A stretch of DNA of 64,000 nucleotides from Nitratidesulfovibrio sp. SRB-5 (GTDB taxonomy: Bacteria; Desulfobacterota; Desulfovibrionia; Desulfovibrionales; Desulfovibrionaceae). Shown one piece after another: positions 42,026 to 50,257 of the stretch. Position 1 is the first letter of the stretch. Each line of letters begins with the position of its first letter. Both the position numbers and the translations under genes were made by a program. The stretch is taken from contig NZ_JAIOTY010000002.1 of assembly GCF_019931275.1 (NCBI RefSeq), positions 1,452,631 through 1,516,630 of the forward strand, in the 5' to 3' direction. The notes beneath the pieces are model-generated. The model was not told the origin of the DNA and did not search any database. It worked only from the letters and a program-made list of their open reading frames with translations.

Positions 42026-43606
42026 ATGCAGGCAGTTGCAACCGGCGTGACTCCACCAGCGCTCTCTCGGTTCCTCCCGTACCCGGTCGTTGGCGTGGTG
42101 CTGGCTGCGGGCGCGTCGTCGCGCATGGCTCCGGACTTCAAGCCGTTGCTGGACCTGTGCGGCGCCACGGTGCTGGCCCGTTGCGTGGAGATGTTCCGGC
42201 AGGCGGGCGTGGCGGATGTGCTGGTGGTCACCGGGCATCGCGCGGACGAGGTGGCGGCGGAGGCCGCACGGCTGGGCGTGCCCACGGTGAACAACCCGGC
42301 CTGGCGCGAAGGAGGCATGTTCTCCTCGGTACGCGCGGGGCTGGAGGCTGTGGTCCGGCGCGGCGGAGAAGCTGGCGGAATTGGCGGAGTTGGTGGCGGT
42401 GAGGGGGCTGGAGCCCTGCTGCTGCCGGTGGATGCCGCGCTGGTGCGCCCCCTGACCGTGCGCCTGCTGCTGGAGCACGCCGCCGTGCGTACTGACCGGG
42501 TGCTGCTGCCGGTGTTCGATGGGCGGTGGGGGCATCCGCCGCTGCTGCCTCCATCGGTATTGCCGATCGTCCTGGCGGACAGCGGCGAGGGTGGCCTGCG
42601 CGGCGCGCTGCACCGGCTGGGGCCGCAGGCGCTGGACGAGGTCGGCGTGCCCGACAGGTTCATCCTGCGCGACATGGACACGCCGGACGACTACCGCGCG
42701 GCCTGCGCCCATTGGACTACCCGCGAAGTACCCACCCCGCAGGAGGCGCGCACGCTGCTGGCGGTGCGGGGCATTCCGCCCGGCGGCGTCGCCCATGCCG
42801 AGGGGGTGGCCGCCGTGGCCGTGCGCCTGGCCGATGCCCTGAACGCCGCGCGCGGCATGGCCGTGCAGGATGCATGGCCGGGAGGACAACCCGGCACGGG
42901 CGCGGGGCTGGATCGTGTCCTAGGCAGCGAACGGGGCAGCGAACGGGGCAGCGAACGGGACAGCGAACTGGACAGCGAACTGACCGAGTCCGCCGCCCTG
43001 CTGCACGACATCGCCAAGGGCCAGCCCCGCCACGAGGCCGCCGGGGGCGCGTTGCTGCGTGAACTGGGCTTTTCCGGCGTGGCGGACATCGTCAGCGCGC
43101 ACAGGGATACCACGCTTGTCGACGGCCAGCCCCTGACCGAACGGGAAGTGGTGTACTTCGCGGACAAGCTGGTGCGCTGCCACATCGTGGTGGACGTTGA
43201 AAGCCGCTTTGGCGAGAAACTGGCCCAATGGCGCCACGACCCGGACGCGGCCAGCGCCATAGAAGGGCGGATGCGCCGGGCGCTGGCCCTGCGTGCGCGC
43301 ATCGAGCGAGAGGCAGGGCTACCGCTGGCGGACATCCTGCACCCGCTGGCCGTAGGCCAGCCCGCGTGGGAACCGGACGCTGGCGAAGCCGGGCTGTGCG
43401 CTGGCCCCGGATCGCATACGGGGGCCGGATCATGCACGGGAGCCAGGCAGGCCGCTTCATGCACCGCCAGCACGTCCGAGAGTTCGCAAACGCACCCGTC
43501 GCCGGGTACGGCACCTGATTCGCCACCCCTTCCGGCGTCCGGTTTGGCGCCCGGTCCGGCACTTGGCCCCGTGCGGCAATCGGCAGAGGACGAGAACCTC
43601 CCATGA
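42026..43606 (+). CDS. MobA/MocA-like nucleotidyltransferase with HD domain (DVU_1551-like)
   Basis: A 526-residue fusion. Residues about 20-215 form a MobA-like NTP transferase: VVGVVLAAGASSRMAPDFKPLL, GGMFSSVRAGL, LLPVDAALV and HPPLLP, the MocA pattern for attaching CMP to molybdopterin, which Mop needs as MCD. An HD domain follows (HAEGVAAVAVRLADAL, LLHDIAKGQPRHE, VSAHRD). Between them a 12-bp repeat encodes GSERGSERGSER. The last 90 residues are low-complexity. ATG 42026 is preferred because GGGAGAGG lies just upstream; ATG 42005 has none. Confidence 0.86.
   Translation: MQAVATGVTPPALSRFLPYPVVGVVLAAGASSRMAPDFKPLLDLCGATVLARCVEMFRQAGVADVLVVTGHRADEVAAEAARLGVPTVNNPAWREGGMFSSVRAGLEAVVRRGGEAGGIGGVGGGEGAGALLLPVDAALVRPLTVRLLLEHAAVRTDRVLLPVFDGRWGHPPLLPPSVLPIVLADSGEGGLRGALHRLGPQALDEVGVPDRFILRDMDTPDDYRAACAHWTTREVPTPQEARTLLAVRGIPPGGVAHAEGVAAVAVRLADALNAARGMAVQDAWPGGQPGTGAGLDRVLGSERGSERGSERDSELDSELTESAALLHDIAKGQPRHEAAGGALLRELGFSGVADIVSAHRDTTLVDGQPLTEREVVYFADKLVRCHIVVDVESRFGEKLAQWRHDPDAASAIEGRMRRALALRARIEREAGLPLADILHPLAVGQPAWEPDAGEAGLCAGPGSHTGAGSCTGARQAASCTASTSESSQTHPSPGTAPDSPPLPASGLAPGPALGPVRQSAEDENLP
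42923..42982. repeat. 12-bp in-frame repeat in the transferase gene
   Basis: Five units of ggcagcgaacgg and variants encode GSER/DSEL tetrapeptides between the transferase and HD domains. Confidence 0.9.
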
Positions 43607-44649
43607 CCGCGCCGCCCCCCGTCATTCTGCCGGGCGTCCCGCCGGATATCCTGCTGTTCCGCCATGCGGCCACGGACATGGGCGACGGCCCGCGCCGGTA
43701 CATCGGCCGCACCGAAGTGCCCTTGTCCCGAGAGGGCCGTGCGCAGGCGGCGGCATGGCGGGCGCGTCTGGCCGGGCTGAACGTGGTGGGGGCCTATGCC
43801 TCTCCGCTGGAGCGGGCGCGGGAAACCGCCCGGCTCATGCTGGGACTGGGGGATGCCCCGGCGGGGCCGGACAGGCCAGGCAAATCAGACAGGCCAGACA
43901 GGCCAGACAGACCAGACAGGCCAGACAGATCGGACGGGCCGGACCCGCTTGCTGTGCCGGGTATGTCGGGGGCGTCTGGCGAATCTGGCGAATCTGGCGA
44001 ATTCGGCGTGCCGGGCAGCGCCGTCATCTCCCTCACCATTCTGGACGATCTGGCCGAGATGGACCTTGGGGAATGGGAAGGGCTGTTGCAGATGCAGGTG
44101 CGGGAGGCCCGGCCCGATGCCTACGCACGGCGCGGGCGCGAACCCTGGACCTTTCGTCCGCCGGGCGGGGAATGCTGCGCGGACGTGGCCGCGCGTGGGC
44201 TGCGGGCGCTGGCCGCCATGTGGCGGGACTGGGCCGCAACGGAGGGCGGGGCCGGGGCGATGCCCTGCGCCGGTGAGGCGGCATGTGCTGAAGGGGCAGG
44301 CCGCGCCGCGGGGCGGCACCCGGCCACGAACGACAGCGTCGGGCACGGGCCCCCATCTTTCATCGTGGCCGTGAGCCACGCCGGGCTGATCCGTTCCGTA
44401 TTGTGCGCGCTGGGCCACATGGGCCGCGAGGATTTGCTCACCCTGCCGGTGCGCCACCTGCATTGCGTGCGCTTGCGCCATCACGAGTCCGGGGTGCGTG
44501 ATGCTTCTGCGGTGCCGTCATCGACGGGGGCAGGGCCAGGGACGGGGACAACGTCAGGGGTGGGGGCAAAGCCAGCGGCGGGGACAACGGCAGCCGCGTC
44601 AGGGGCCTCCGCGTCATGGCGGGTGGTCACGCCGGACTGGCAGCCGTAG
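43603..44649 (+). CDS. Histidine phosphatase family protein (DVU_1550-like)
   Basis: A 348-residue phosphoglycerate-mutase-like phosphatase. The catalytic motif is LLFRHAATD (the usual Gly after Arg-His is Ala), followed by GRTEVPLSREGRAQA, ASPLERARETA and the second catalytic His in VAVSHAGLIRSV. CobC-like members dephosphorylate cofactor precursors, which would suit the context, but this is inference. It begins in an ATGA overlap with the transferase gene and is the last gene of the cluster. Two repeats (DRP and SGE/GES triplets) and a Gly/Thr-rich C-terminus enlarge it well beyond the usual 200 residues. Confidence 0.85.
   Translation: MTAPPPVILPGVPPDILLFRHAATDMGDGPRRYIGRTEVPLSREGRAQAAAWRARLAGLNVVGAYASPLERARETARLMLGLGDAPAGPDRPGKSDRPDRPDRPDRPDRSDGPDPLAVPGMSGASGESGESGEFGVPGSAVISLTILDDLAEMDLGEWEGLLQMQVREARPDAYARRGREPWTFRPPGGECCADVAARGLRALAAMWRDWAATEGGAGAMPCAGEAACAEGAGRAAGRHPATNDSVGHGPPSFIVAVSHAGLIRSVLCALGHMGREDLLTLPVRHLHCVRLRHHESGVRDASAVPSSTGAGPGTGTTSGVGAKPAAGTTAAASGASASWRVVTPDWQP
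43869..44001. repeat. Two 9-bp in-frame repeat arrays in the histidine phosphatase gene
   Basis: Gacaggcca-type units (43869-43934) encode DRP triplets; three tctggcgaa units (43975-44001) encode SGE triplets. Both keep the frame. Confidence 0.88.
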
Positions 44650-44796
44650 GCATGCCGCACCGCACGAGCCGTCTGGGAAGGGCGCAGGCCGCACCATTAC
44701 CGCCCGCACGGGTCATGCGGGGGCTTGCGGCAGGCAGCAAGGATGGCGACAGGCCGGGCACCCATGGCGGGCATGCCTGTCGGGTTCGCCGTCCCT

Positions 44797-45030
44797 TTAG
44801 TCCATGTCGTCCACGGACAGGATTTCCCAGCACGAATTGTCCGCCGCCACACGGAAGGTGGCCACGGCGCGGGCGCCGCACGAACGGCAGATGAGCACCC
44901 GGCGGTGCTCGCCGTTCTTCTGGCCAGCCCACGAGGTGTCCGGCGGGCCGAAATGGCAGCGCGTGCAGCGAAACATGGGAGCGACGTTTATTTTGTGCAG
45001 GCTGAGATTGTCTGCTTCAAAGCTGGGCAT
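44797..45030 (-). CDS. Small zinc-ribbon protein
   Basis: A 77-residue protein with two Cys pairs, FRCTRCHFGPPD and LICRSCGARAV, 22-25 residues apart, the pattern of a zinc ribbon. No family is recognised. The C-terminus is acidic (EILSVDDMD). The frame stays open upstream to 45186, but the ATG at 45030 gives a compact protein starting MPSFEADNLSLHKINV; its ribosome-binding site (CAGG, 8 bases upstream) is weak. It converges with the histidine phosphatase gene. A possible promoter lies at 45158-45186. Confidence 0.6.
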   Translation of the reverse strand: MPSFEADNLSLHKINVAPMFRCTRCHFGPPDTSWAGQKNGEHRRVLICRSCGARAVATFRVAADNSCWEILSVDDMD

Positions 45031-45476
45031 GTGCAAACCTGTGTTCTTCGTTGGTCGTGTCGTCTTGTCGGCGCATGGTCCAGTGCCCGTATCTGAAGGG
45101 TAGGGCAACGCCGAACGAATAAGCATGCCGCAGGCAAGCTGAACCGGATTGTCATGTGTGCTATCCCCTTTCGATTTTCTGGTCAAGTATCAGAGAAATT
45201 TTCATCTGCAACTTTACCGTGCAGTGGCGCCTTATTTTTTGCGGCACGCCATGCAATAATGCGTAGTAAATTCTGCGGAACAGTAACGGGTGAATGTCAT
45301 GTGCGGCAGGGAAGGGCGAAAACGGCAAGCGGTGAAACGCGCACCCACGCGACGCAGACTATGCGTTTGCGCGCGGGGCATGTTCTGGTATGGTGCCGAT
45401 GCCCGCCACAGCACGCCGGACGGCTGTTGCGCCGGGTTGCCCCTTCATTCATGAACCGTGACGCCTGCGAGTTCCC
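45031..45476. other. Divergent region between zinc-ribbon gene and efflux operon
   Basis: No gene. It is AT-richer than its flanks (45160-45290) and should hold promoters for both sides. The only -35/-10-like pair I can place is on the minus strand (45158-45186). Confidence 0.5.
45158..45186 (-). promoter_or_regulatory. Possible promoter of the small zinc-ribbon gene
   Basis: TTGACC (45186-45181) and TAGCAC (45163-45158) are 17 bases apart on the minus strand. The -10 matches only three of six consensus bases, so support is weak. Confidence 0.3.
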
Positions 45477-46793
45477 ATGTCCTCTTCTTCTTCCGCTTCC
45501 CCATCCGCTTCCGCCACGACGTCGCTGCCCGGCAGCGCCGCATCGGGTGAAACCGCACAGCCCGATCTTGGCAGGCTGGCCATCGACAAGACCGGCTGGC
45601 AGTCGCCCCGGCGCACGCCCCGGCGGCGCTGGCTGTGGCTGCTTGCCGCCGTGCTGCTGGCGGGCGTGGCCCTTGGCGCGCGGATGCTGTTTCCGGCAGA
45701 GCGAGAAGTGCGCCTGGCCGTGGTGACCAGGGTGTACCCCACCCAGTCCATGACCACGCTGGTGTCCAGCGGCTACGTCACCGCGCAGCGCAAGGCCTCG
45801 GTGGCGTCCAAGATCACCTCGCGGCTGGAGTGGCTGGGGGTGGAGGAAGGCAGCCGGGTGACCGCCGGGCAGGTGCTGGCCCGGCTGGAAAGCGACGACG
45901 CCCGCGCCGCGCTGGACCGTGCCCAGGCCAACGAGCGCGTCGCACGGGCCGATATCGACCGCGCCGCCGCCGAACTGACGGACGCCAGGCGCAACCACGC
46001 CCGCATGAGCAGGCTGCTGGCGGAAAACGTGATCTCCCGGTCGGATCTGGACACCGCCGAAACCCGCGCCCTCACGGCGGATGCCGCAGCCCGCGCCGCC
46101 CGCGACGGGCTGGCCGCCGCCACAGCCGCCCGGCGCGAGGCCGAGACGCAACTGGAATACTCCTTCATCCGCGCGCCGTTCGATGCGGTGGTGCTGACCA
46201 AGAACGCGGACGTGGGCGACATCATCACCCCGCTGGGCGCTGCGGCCAACGCCAAGGCCAGCGTGGTGACCATCGCCGACATGGGCTCGCTGCTGGTGGA
46301 AACGGACGTCAGCGAATCCAGCGTGGGCCGGGTGAGGCCGGGTGCCCCCTGCGAAATCGCGCTGGATGCCCTGCCCGACGACCGCTTTGTGGGGCGCGTG
46401 CACATCATTGTGCCCACGGCAGACCGCAGCAAGGCCTCGGTCATGGTCAAGGTGGCCTTCGACGTGCTGGACCCGCGCGTGCTGCCGGAAATGAGCGCCC
46501 GCGTGTCCTTTCTGGACCGCCTGCCCTCCGACGACGAACGCCGCCCCCGCCCGGCCGTGCCCGCCACCGCCGTGCGCGGCGAAGGCGACGCCCGCGCCGT
46601 GTTCGTGGTGCGCGATGGCCGGGCGGTGCGCACCCCGGTACGCACCGGCATGACCCTTGGCGATGCGCTGGAGTTGCTGGATGGCCCTGTGCCCGGCTCC
46701 GGTGCCGTGGCAGGCCTGACCGTGGGCGACCGGGTAGTGGCGGACCCGCCCGCCGATCTGGCCGACGGCGCCCGCGTGCGGATGCAGCCATGA
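45477..46793 (+). CDS. Efflux periplasmic adaptor (HlyD/MacA-like)
   Basis: A 438-residue membrane-fusion protein. A Ser/Ala-rich cytoplasmic start precedes one membrane anchor (RRRWLWLLAAVLLAGVALGARML, residues about 49-71). Then comes the lipoyl-like half (VSSGYVTAQRKASVASKI, VEEGSRVTAGQVLARLES), a helical hairpin (residues about 150-225), the second lipoyl half (FIRAPFDAVVLTKNADVGD) and a beta-barrel domain. It would bridge the ABC permeases encoded downstream to an outer-membrane channel not encoded here. Its end overlaps the ATPase start by ATGA. Confidence 0.9.
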   Translation: MSSSSSASPSASATTSLPGSAASGETAQPDLGRLAIDKTGWQSPRRTPRRRWLWLLAAVLLAGVALGARMLFPAEREVRLAVVTRVYPTQSMTTLVSSGYVTAQRKASVASKITSRLEWLGVEEGSRVTAGQVLARLESDDARAALDRAQANERVARADIDRAAAELTDARRNHARMSRLLAENVISRSDLDTAETRALTADAAARAARDGLAAATAARREAETQLEYSFIRAPFDAVVLTKNADVGDIITPLGAAANAKASVVTIADMGSLLVETDVSESSVGRVRPGAPCEIALDALPDDRFVGRVHIIVPTADRSKASVMVKVAFDVLDPRVLPEMSARVSFLDRLPSDDERRPRPAVPATAVRGEGDARAVFVVRDGRAVRTPVRTGMTLGDALELLDGPVPGSGAVAGLTVGDRVVADPPADLADGARVRMQP

Positions 46794-47608
46794 GCCGCGC
46801 GCAGGAATCCGCCGTTCCTCTCCCCTCCGTCGCGCCGGACGGCACGCTGGACGGCACTGCGGGCAGGGCTGCCGCGTCCGACACCGCGCCCGGCACCGCG
46901 CCCCCTCTTGCGTCGCCGCGCCCGGCCAGCCCGCCCATTCTTCTGCAAGGCGTCTCCAAGGCCTACAGGCGGGGCGCGCAGGTGGTGCCGGTGCTGACCA
47001 ACGTGAACATGACTGTGGCCCCCGGCGAGTTCCTGGCGCTGATGGGGCCGTCCGGCTCCGGCAAATCCACGCTGCTCAACCTCATCGCGGGCATCGACCG
47101 GGTGGACGCGGGGGCCGTCTTCGTGGGTGAAACGGACATCACCACCCTGGACGACGCAGACCTGGCCCGCTGGCGCAGCCGCAGCGTGGGGTTCATCTTC
47201 CAGTTCTACAACCTCATTCCGGTGCTGAACGCGCTGGAAAACGTGGAACTGCCGCTCTTGCTCACGCCCCTGTCCGGGCACGAACGGCGGGAACGGGCGC
47301 GCACCGCGCTGGCCATGGTGGGCCTGTCCGACCGCATGGACCACTACCCCGGCCAGCTTTCCGGCGGGCAGCAGCAGCGCACCGCCATTGCCCGCGCCCT
47401 TGTGGCCGACCCGGACATCCTGGTGGCCGACGAACCCACCGGCGATCTGGACCGCGTGTCCGCCGGGGAAATCCTGGACCTCATGGACGGGTTGAACCGC
47501 ACCATGGGCAAGACCATCATCATGGTCACCCACGACCCGCGCGCGGCGGAACGGGCGGGCCGCCTGCTGCTGCTGGAAAAGGGCGAGCTGGCCGATGCTC
47601 ACGCTTAA
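46790..47608 (+). CDS. ABC transporter ATP-binding protein (MacB/LolD type)
   Basis: A 272-residue ATPase: Walker A GPSGSGKST, FQFYNLIPVLNALENVELPL (a Q-loop typical of the MacB/LolD group), signature LSGGQQQR, Walker B ILVADEPTGDLD and switch His (MVTHDPRAAE). The first 45 residues are Ala/Pro-rich and outside the domain. It overlaps the adaptor gene by ATGA and the first permease gene by 14 bases, showing a tight operon. It powers the FtsX-type permeases in export or lipoprotein/peptide efflux. Confidence 0.93.
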   Translation: MSRAQESAVPLPSVAPDGTLDGTAGRAAASDTAPGTAPPLASPRPASPPILLQGVSKAYRRGAQVVPVLTNVNMTVAPGEFLALMGPSGSGKSTLLNLIAGIDRVDAGAVFVGETDITTLDDADLARWRSRSVGFIFQFYNLIPVLNALENVELPLLLTPLSGHERRERARTALAMVGLSDRMDHYPGQLSGGQQQRTAIARALVADPDILVADEPTGDLDRVSAGEILDLMDGLNRTMGKTIIMVTHDPRAAERAGRLLLLEKGELADAHA

Positions 47609-48746
47609 ATTCGTGCTGCGCAATCTGGCCCGGCACCCGCTGCGCAACGCGCTGACGGTGCTGGGCATCGCCATTTCCATCATGGCCTTCGGCCTGCTGC
47701 GCACCACGGTAGAGGCCTGGTACGCCGGGGTTTCCGCCTCGGCGGCCAACAGGCTGGTCACCCGCAACGCCATCTCGCTGGTGTTTCCGCTGCCAATCGC
47801 CTACGCGGGCAAGATACGCGCCGTGGAAGGGGTGACGCACCTTTCGTGGGGCAACTGGTTTGGCGCGTACTACGTGGACGAGAAGAACTTCTTCGCCAAC
47901 TTCACCGTGGACATGCGCAGCTACCTCGACCTGTACCCGGAATACGTCATTGCCGACGACCAGAAGGCCGCCCTGCTGCGCGACCGCAAGGGCATGGCCG
48001 TGGGCGCGAAGCTGGCCCGGCGCTTCGGCTGGAAGCTGGGCGACACCGTGCCGCTGAAAGGCACCATCTACCCCGGCGACTGGAACGTGGTGGTGCGCGC
48101 CATCTACACCGGGCGCTACCCCAACACCGACGAGACGCAGGCCTTCTTCCACTGGGATTACCTGAACGAGCGGATGAAGGTGGAGCGGCCCTCCCGCGCG
48201 GACCACGTGGGCTTCTACATGATAGGGGTGGACCGGGCCGAGAATGCGGCCCGCGTGGCGGGCGACATCGACGCGCGGTTCCGCAATTCGCTGGCGGAAA
48301 CCCTGACCGAGACGGAGCAGGCCTTCCAGTTGGGGTTCATTTCCATGAGCGAGGCCATCATCATGGCCATCCGGCTGGTGTCGGGCATCGTCATCGTGAT
48401 CATCATGGCAGTGGCGGCCAATACCATGGCCATGTCCGCGCGCGAGCGCATGGGCGAATTCGCCACCCTGAAGGCGCTGGGCTTTGGCGGCGGGTACGTG
48501 GCCCTGCTGGTGACGGGCGAGGCGCTGGCCCTGTCGCTGCTGGGCGGCGCGGCGGGGTGCGCGTTGTCTGTGCCGGTCACGCGGGTCATCGCCCATGTGC
48601 TGGGCGACTATTTTCCGGTGTTCCTGCTGTCCGGCGAAACGCTGGCCCTGCAAGGCGCCGCCGCGGCGGTGGTGGGGCTGGTGGCGGGCGCGCTGCCCGC
48701 GCTGCGGGCGCGGCGGGTGCGCATAGCCGACGTTTTGGGAAGGTAG
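47595..48746 (+). CDS. ABC transporter permease, FtsX/MacB type (first)
   Basis: A 383-residue permease with the FtsX layout: one N-terminal helix (LARHPLRNALTVLGIAISIM), a large periplasmic domain (residues about 45-255) and three C-terminal helices (AIRLVSGIVIVIIMAVAANT, VALLVTGEALALSLLGGAAG, AAAAVVGLVAGALPALRA). SARERMGEFATLKALGF is the usual coupling-helix region. It pairs with the next permease, 8 bases downstream. Substrate unknown. Confidence 0.92.
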   Translation: MLTLKFVLRNLARHPLRNALTVLGIAISIMAFGLLRTTVEAWYAGVSASAANRLVTRNAISLVFPLPIAYAGKIRAVEGVTHLSWGNWFGAYYVDEKNFFANFTVDMRSYLDLYPEYVIADDQKAALLRDRKGMAVGAKLARRFGWKLGDTVPLKGTIYPGDWNVVVRAIYTGRYPNTDETQAFFHWDYLNERMKVERPSRADHVGFYMIGVDRAENAARVAGDIDARFRNSLAETLTETEQAFQLGFISMSEAIIMAIRLVSGIVIVIIMAVAANTMAMSARERMGEFATLKALGFGGGYVALLVTGEALALSLLGGAAGCALSVPVTRVIAHVLGDYFPVFLLSGETLALQGAAAAVVGLVAGALPALRARRVRIADVLGR

Positions 48747-48754
48747 GGAACGGC

Positions 48755-49930
48755 ATGGCCTCGCTCTTCTCGTACAGCCTGCGCAACATGCTGGCGCGCC
48801 GCCTGACCACGGCCCTGACCGTGGGAGGCATGGCGCTGGTGGTGTTCGTGTTCGCGGCCATGCTCATGCTGTCCGAGGGACTGCGCACCACCCTGGTGCT
48901 TACCGGGTCGCCCGACAACGTGGTGCTGCTGCGGCAGGGGGCCAAGACCGAAATGGAAAGCTCGGTGGACCGCGACCAGGCCCCGCTGGCGGAAAGCCTG
49001 CCCCAGGTGGCCCGCGCCGCCGACGGCGGGCCGCTGGCCGCGCGCGAACTGGTGGTGCTGATTACCCTGAACAAGCGCGGCACCACCAAACCGTCCAACG
49101 TGGTCATCCGGGGCATCGGCCCCCATTCGCTGGAACTGCGCCCGCAGGTGAAGCTGAAGGAAGGGCGCATGCCGCGCTTCGGCACGTCGGAGATCATCGC
49201 CGGGGAGAGCATTGCCCGGAGGTTCAGCGGCACCGGCATTGGCGAAAGCTTGCGCTTCGGCCTGCGCGACTGGACCGTGGTGGGCATCTTCGAGGCCGGG
49301 GCCACCGGCTTCAGCTCTGAAGTCTGGGGCGACGCGGATCAACTGATGGCCGCCTTTCGCCGTTCTTCCTATTCCGTGGTGGTGGCGCGCATGAACGAAC
49401 GGGACGGACCATCCGGCCTGGACGGCCTGCGCGCGGGCCTTGCGGCGGACCCGCGCCTGCAACTGGAAGGCAAGCGGGAGACCCGCTTCTACGAGGAGCA
49501 GTCGGAAATGATGGCCAAGTTCCTGGGGGTGCTGGGCACCATGCTGCCCGCCATCTTTTCGCTGGGGGCCATCATCGGCGCCATGATCACCATGCACGCC
49601 GCCGTGGCCAACCGGGTGCGCGAGATAGGCACCTTGCGCGCCATCGGGTTTCAGCGCCGGGATATCTTGCGCGCCTTTCTGCTGGAATCGCTGCTGCTGG
49701 GCGCCAGCGGCGGGGGCATTGGCCTGCTGCTGGCCTCCACCCTGCAATGGGTGACCATTTCCACCATGAACTTCCAGACCTTTTCGGAACTGGCGTTCAG
49801 CTTCACCCTCAGCCCGCGCATTGCCGTATGGTCGCTGCTGTTCGGCACGGGCATGGGGTGCCTGGGGGGCATTCTGCCTGCCATCAAGGCTTCACGGTTG
49901 GTTATAGTAGACGCGTTGCGCGCGGCCTGA
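48755..49930 (+). CDS. ABC transporter permease, FtsX/MacB type (second)
   Basis: A 391-residue FtsX-type permease: N-terminal helix (LTTALTVGGMALVVFVFAAM), periplasmic domain (residues about 50-265) and three C-terminal helices, with ANRVREIGTLRAIGFQRRDI as coupling region. AGGGAA precedes the ATG. Two non-identical permeases with one ATPase and an adaptor resemble DevBCA/MacAB-like exporters. The last codons (ALRAA) and the stop lie within a 28-bp repeat duplicated beyond the gene. Confidence 0.92.
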   Translation: MASLFSYSLRNMLARRLTTALTVGGMALVVFVFAAMLMLSEGLRTTLVLTGSPDNVVLLRQGAKTEMESSVDRDQAPLAESLPQVARAADGGPLAARELVVLITLNKRGTTKPSNVVIRGIGPHSLELRPQVKLKEGRMPRFGTSEIIAGESIARRFSGTGIGESLRFGLRDWTVVGIFEAGATGFSSEVWGDADQLMAAFRRSSYSVVVARMNERDGPSGLDGLRAGLAADPRLQLEGKRETRFYEEQSEMMAKFLGVLGTMLPAIFSLGAIIGAMITMHAAVANRVREIGTLRAIGFQRRDILRAFLLESLLLGASGGGIGLLLASTLQWVTISTMNFQTFSELAFSFTLSPRIAVWSLLFGTGMGCLGGILPAIKASRLVIVDALRAA

Positions 49931-49988
49931 TGCGTTAATTGCGCTGCGCGCGGCCTGATGCGTTAATTGCGCTGCGCGCGGCCTGATG
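49913..49988. repeat. 28-bp repeat, about 2.7 copies, spanning the permease stop codon
   Basis: Units at 49913-49940, 49941-49968 and 49969-49988 (partial). Each repeats the gcgcggcctgatgcgttaatt stretch that includes the gene's last codons and TGA. One base differs between units 1 and 2. Confidence 0.92.
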
Positions 49989-50136
49989 TGGTGTTACGGC
50001 GCATCTCATCTTATTTTGGTAGGATTTGTGTTTCGTTCCAGGTCATGTTGCTGGTATTTCAGTGGGTTGTAGCGAAGGGGAAAAGCCCGTCATCGTGCCA
50101 TGTGAAATGACAGCCTTTGCTGGGTGGCAAGGCGTG

Positions 50137-50177
50137 CAAGAGCGCCGGAATCAAGGATTCCGGCGCTCTTGTTTTTA
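50137..50177 (+). terminator. Strong Rho-independent terminator
   Basis: A 16-bp perfect stem (50137-50152 with 50156-50171), a 3-base loop and TTTTTA. It lies 207 bases after the last efflux gene, so it may end that operon or a short independent transcript. Confidence 0.92.
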
Positions 50178-50228
50178 TTTGCCTGTAATTAAACAGTATA
50201 TTTTTTGAAGAAATTTTCGGAAGTCCCG

Positions 50229-50257
50229 TTGACAATATCACACCAGCTAGGTAGGAA
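50229..50257 (+). promoter_or_regulatory. Candidate promoter of the Sel1-repeat gene, with direct repeats
   Basis: TTGACA (50229-50234) and TAGGAA (50252-50257) with a 17-base spacer. A 13-base direct repeat, ggtaggaaataac (50250) and ggtaggaattaac (50275), starts over the -10 and recurs 25 bases on, suggesting a regulator site. The -10 is weak. Confidence 0.4.

Noticed and set aside
50026-50208. 60-codon protein before the Sel1 gene
   Set aside because: It reads through a perfect 16-bp terminator hairpin and has no ribosome-binding site or family.
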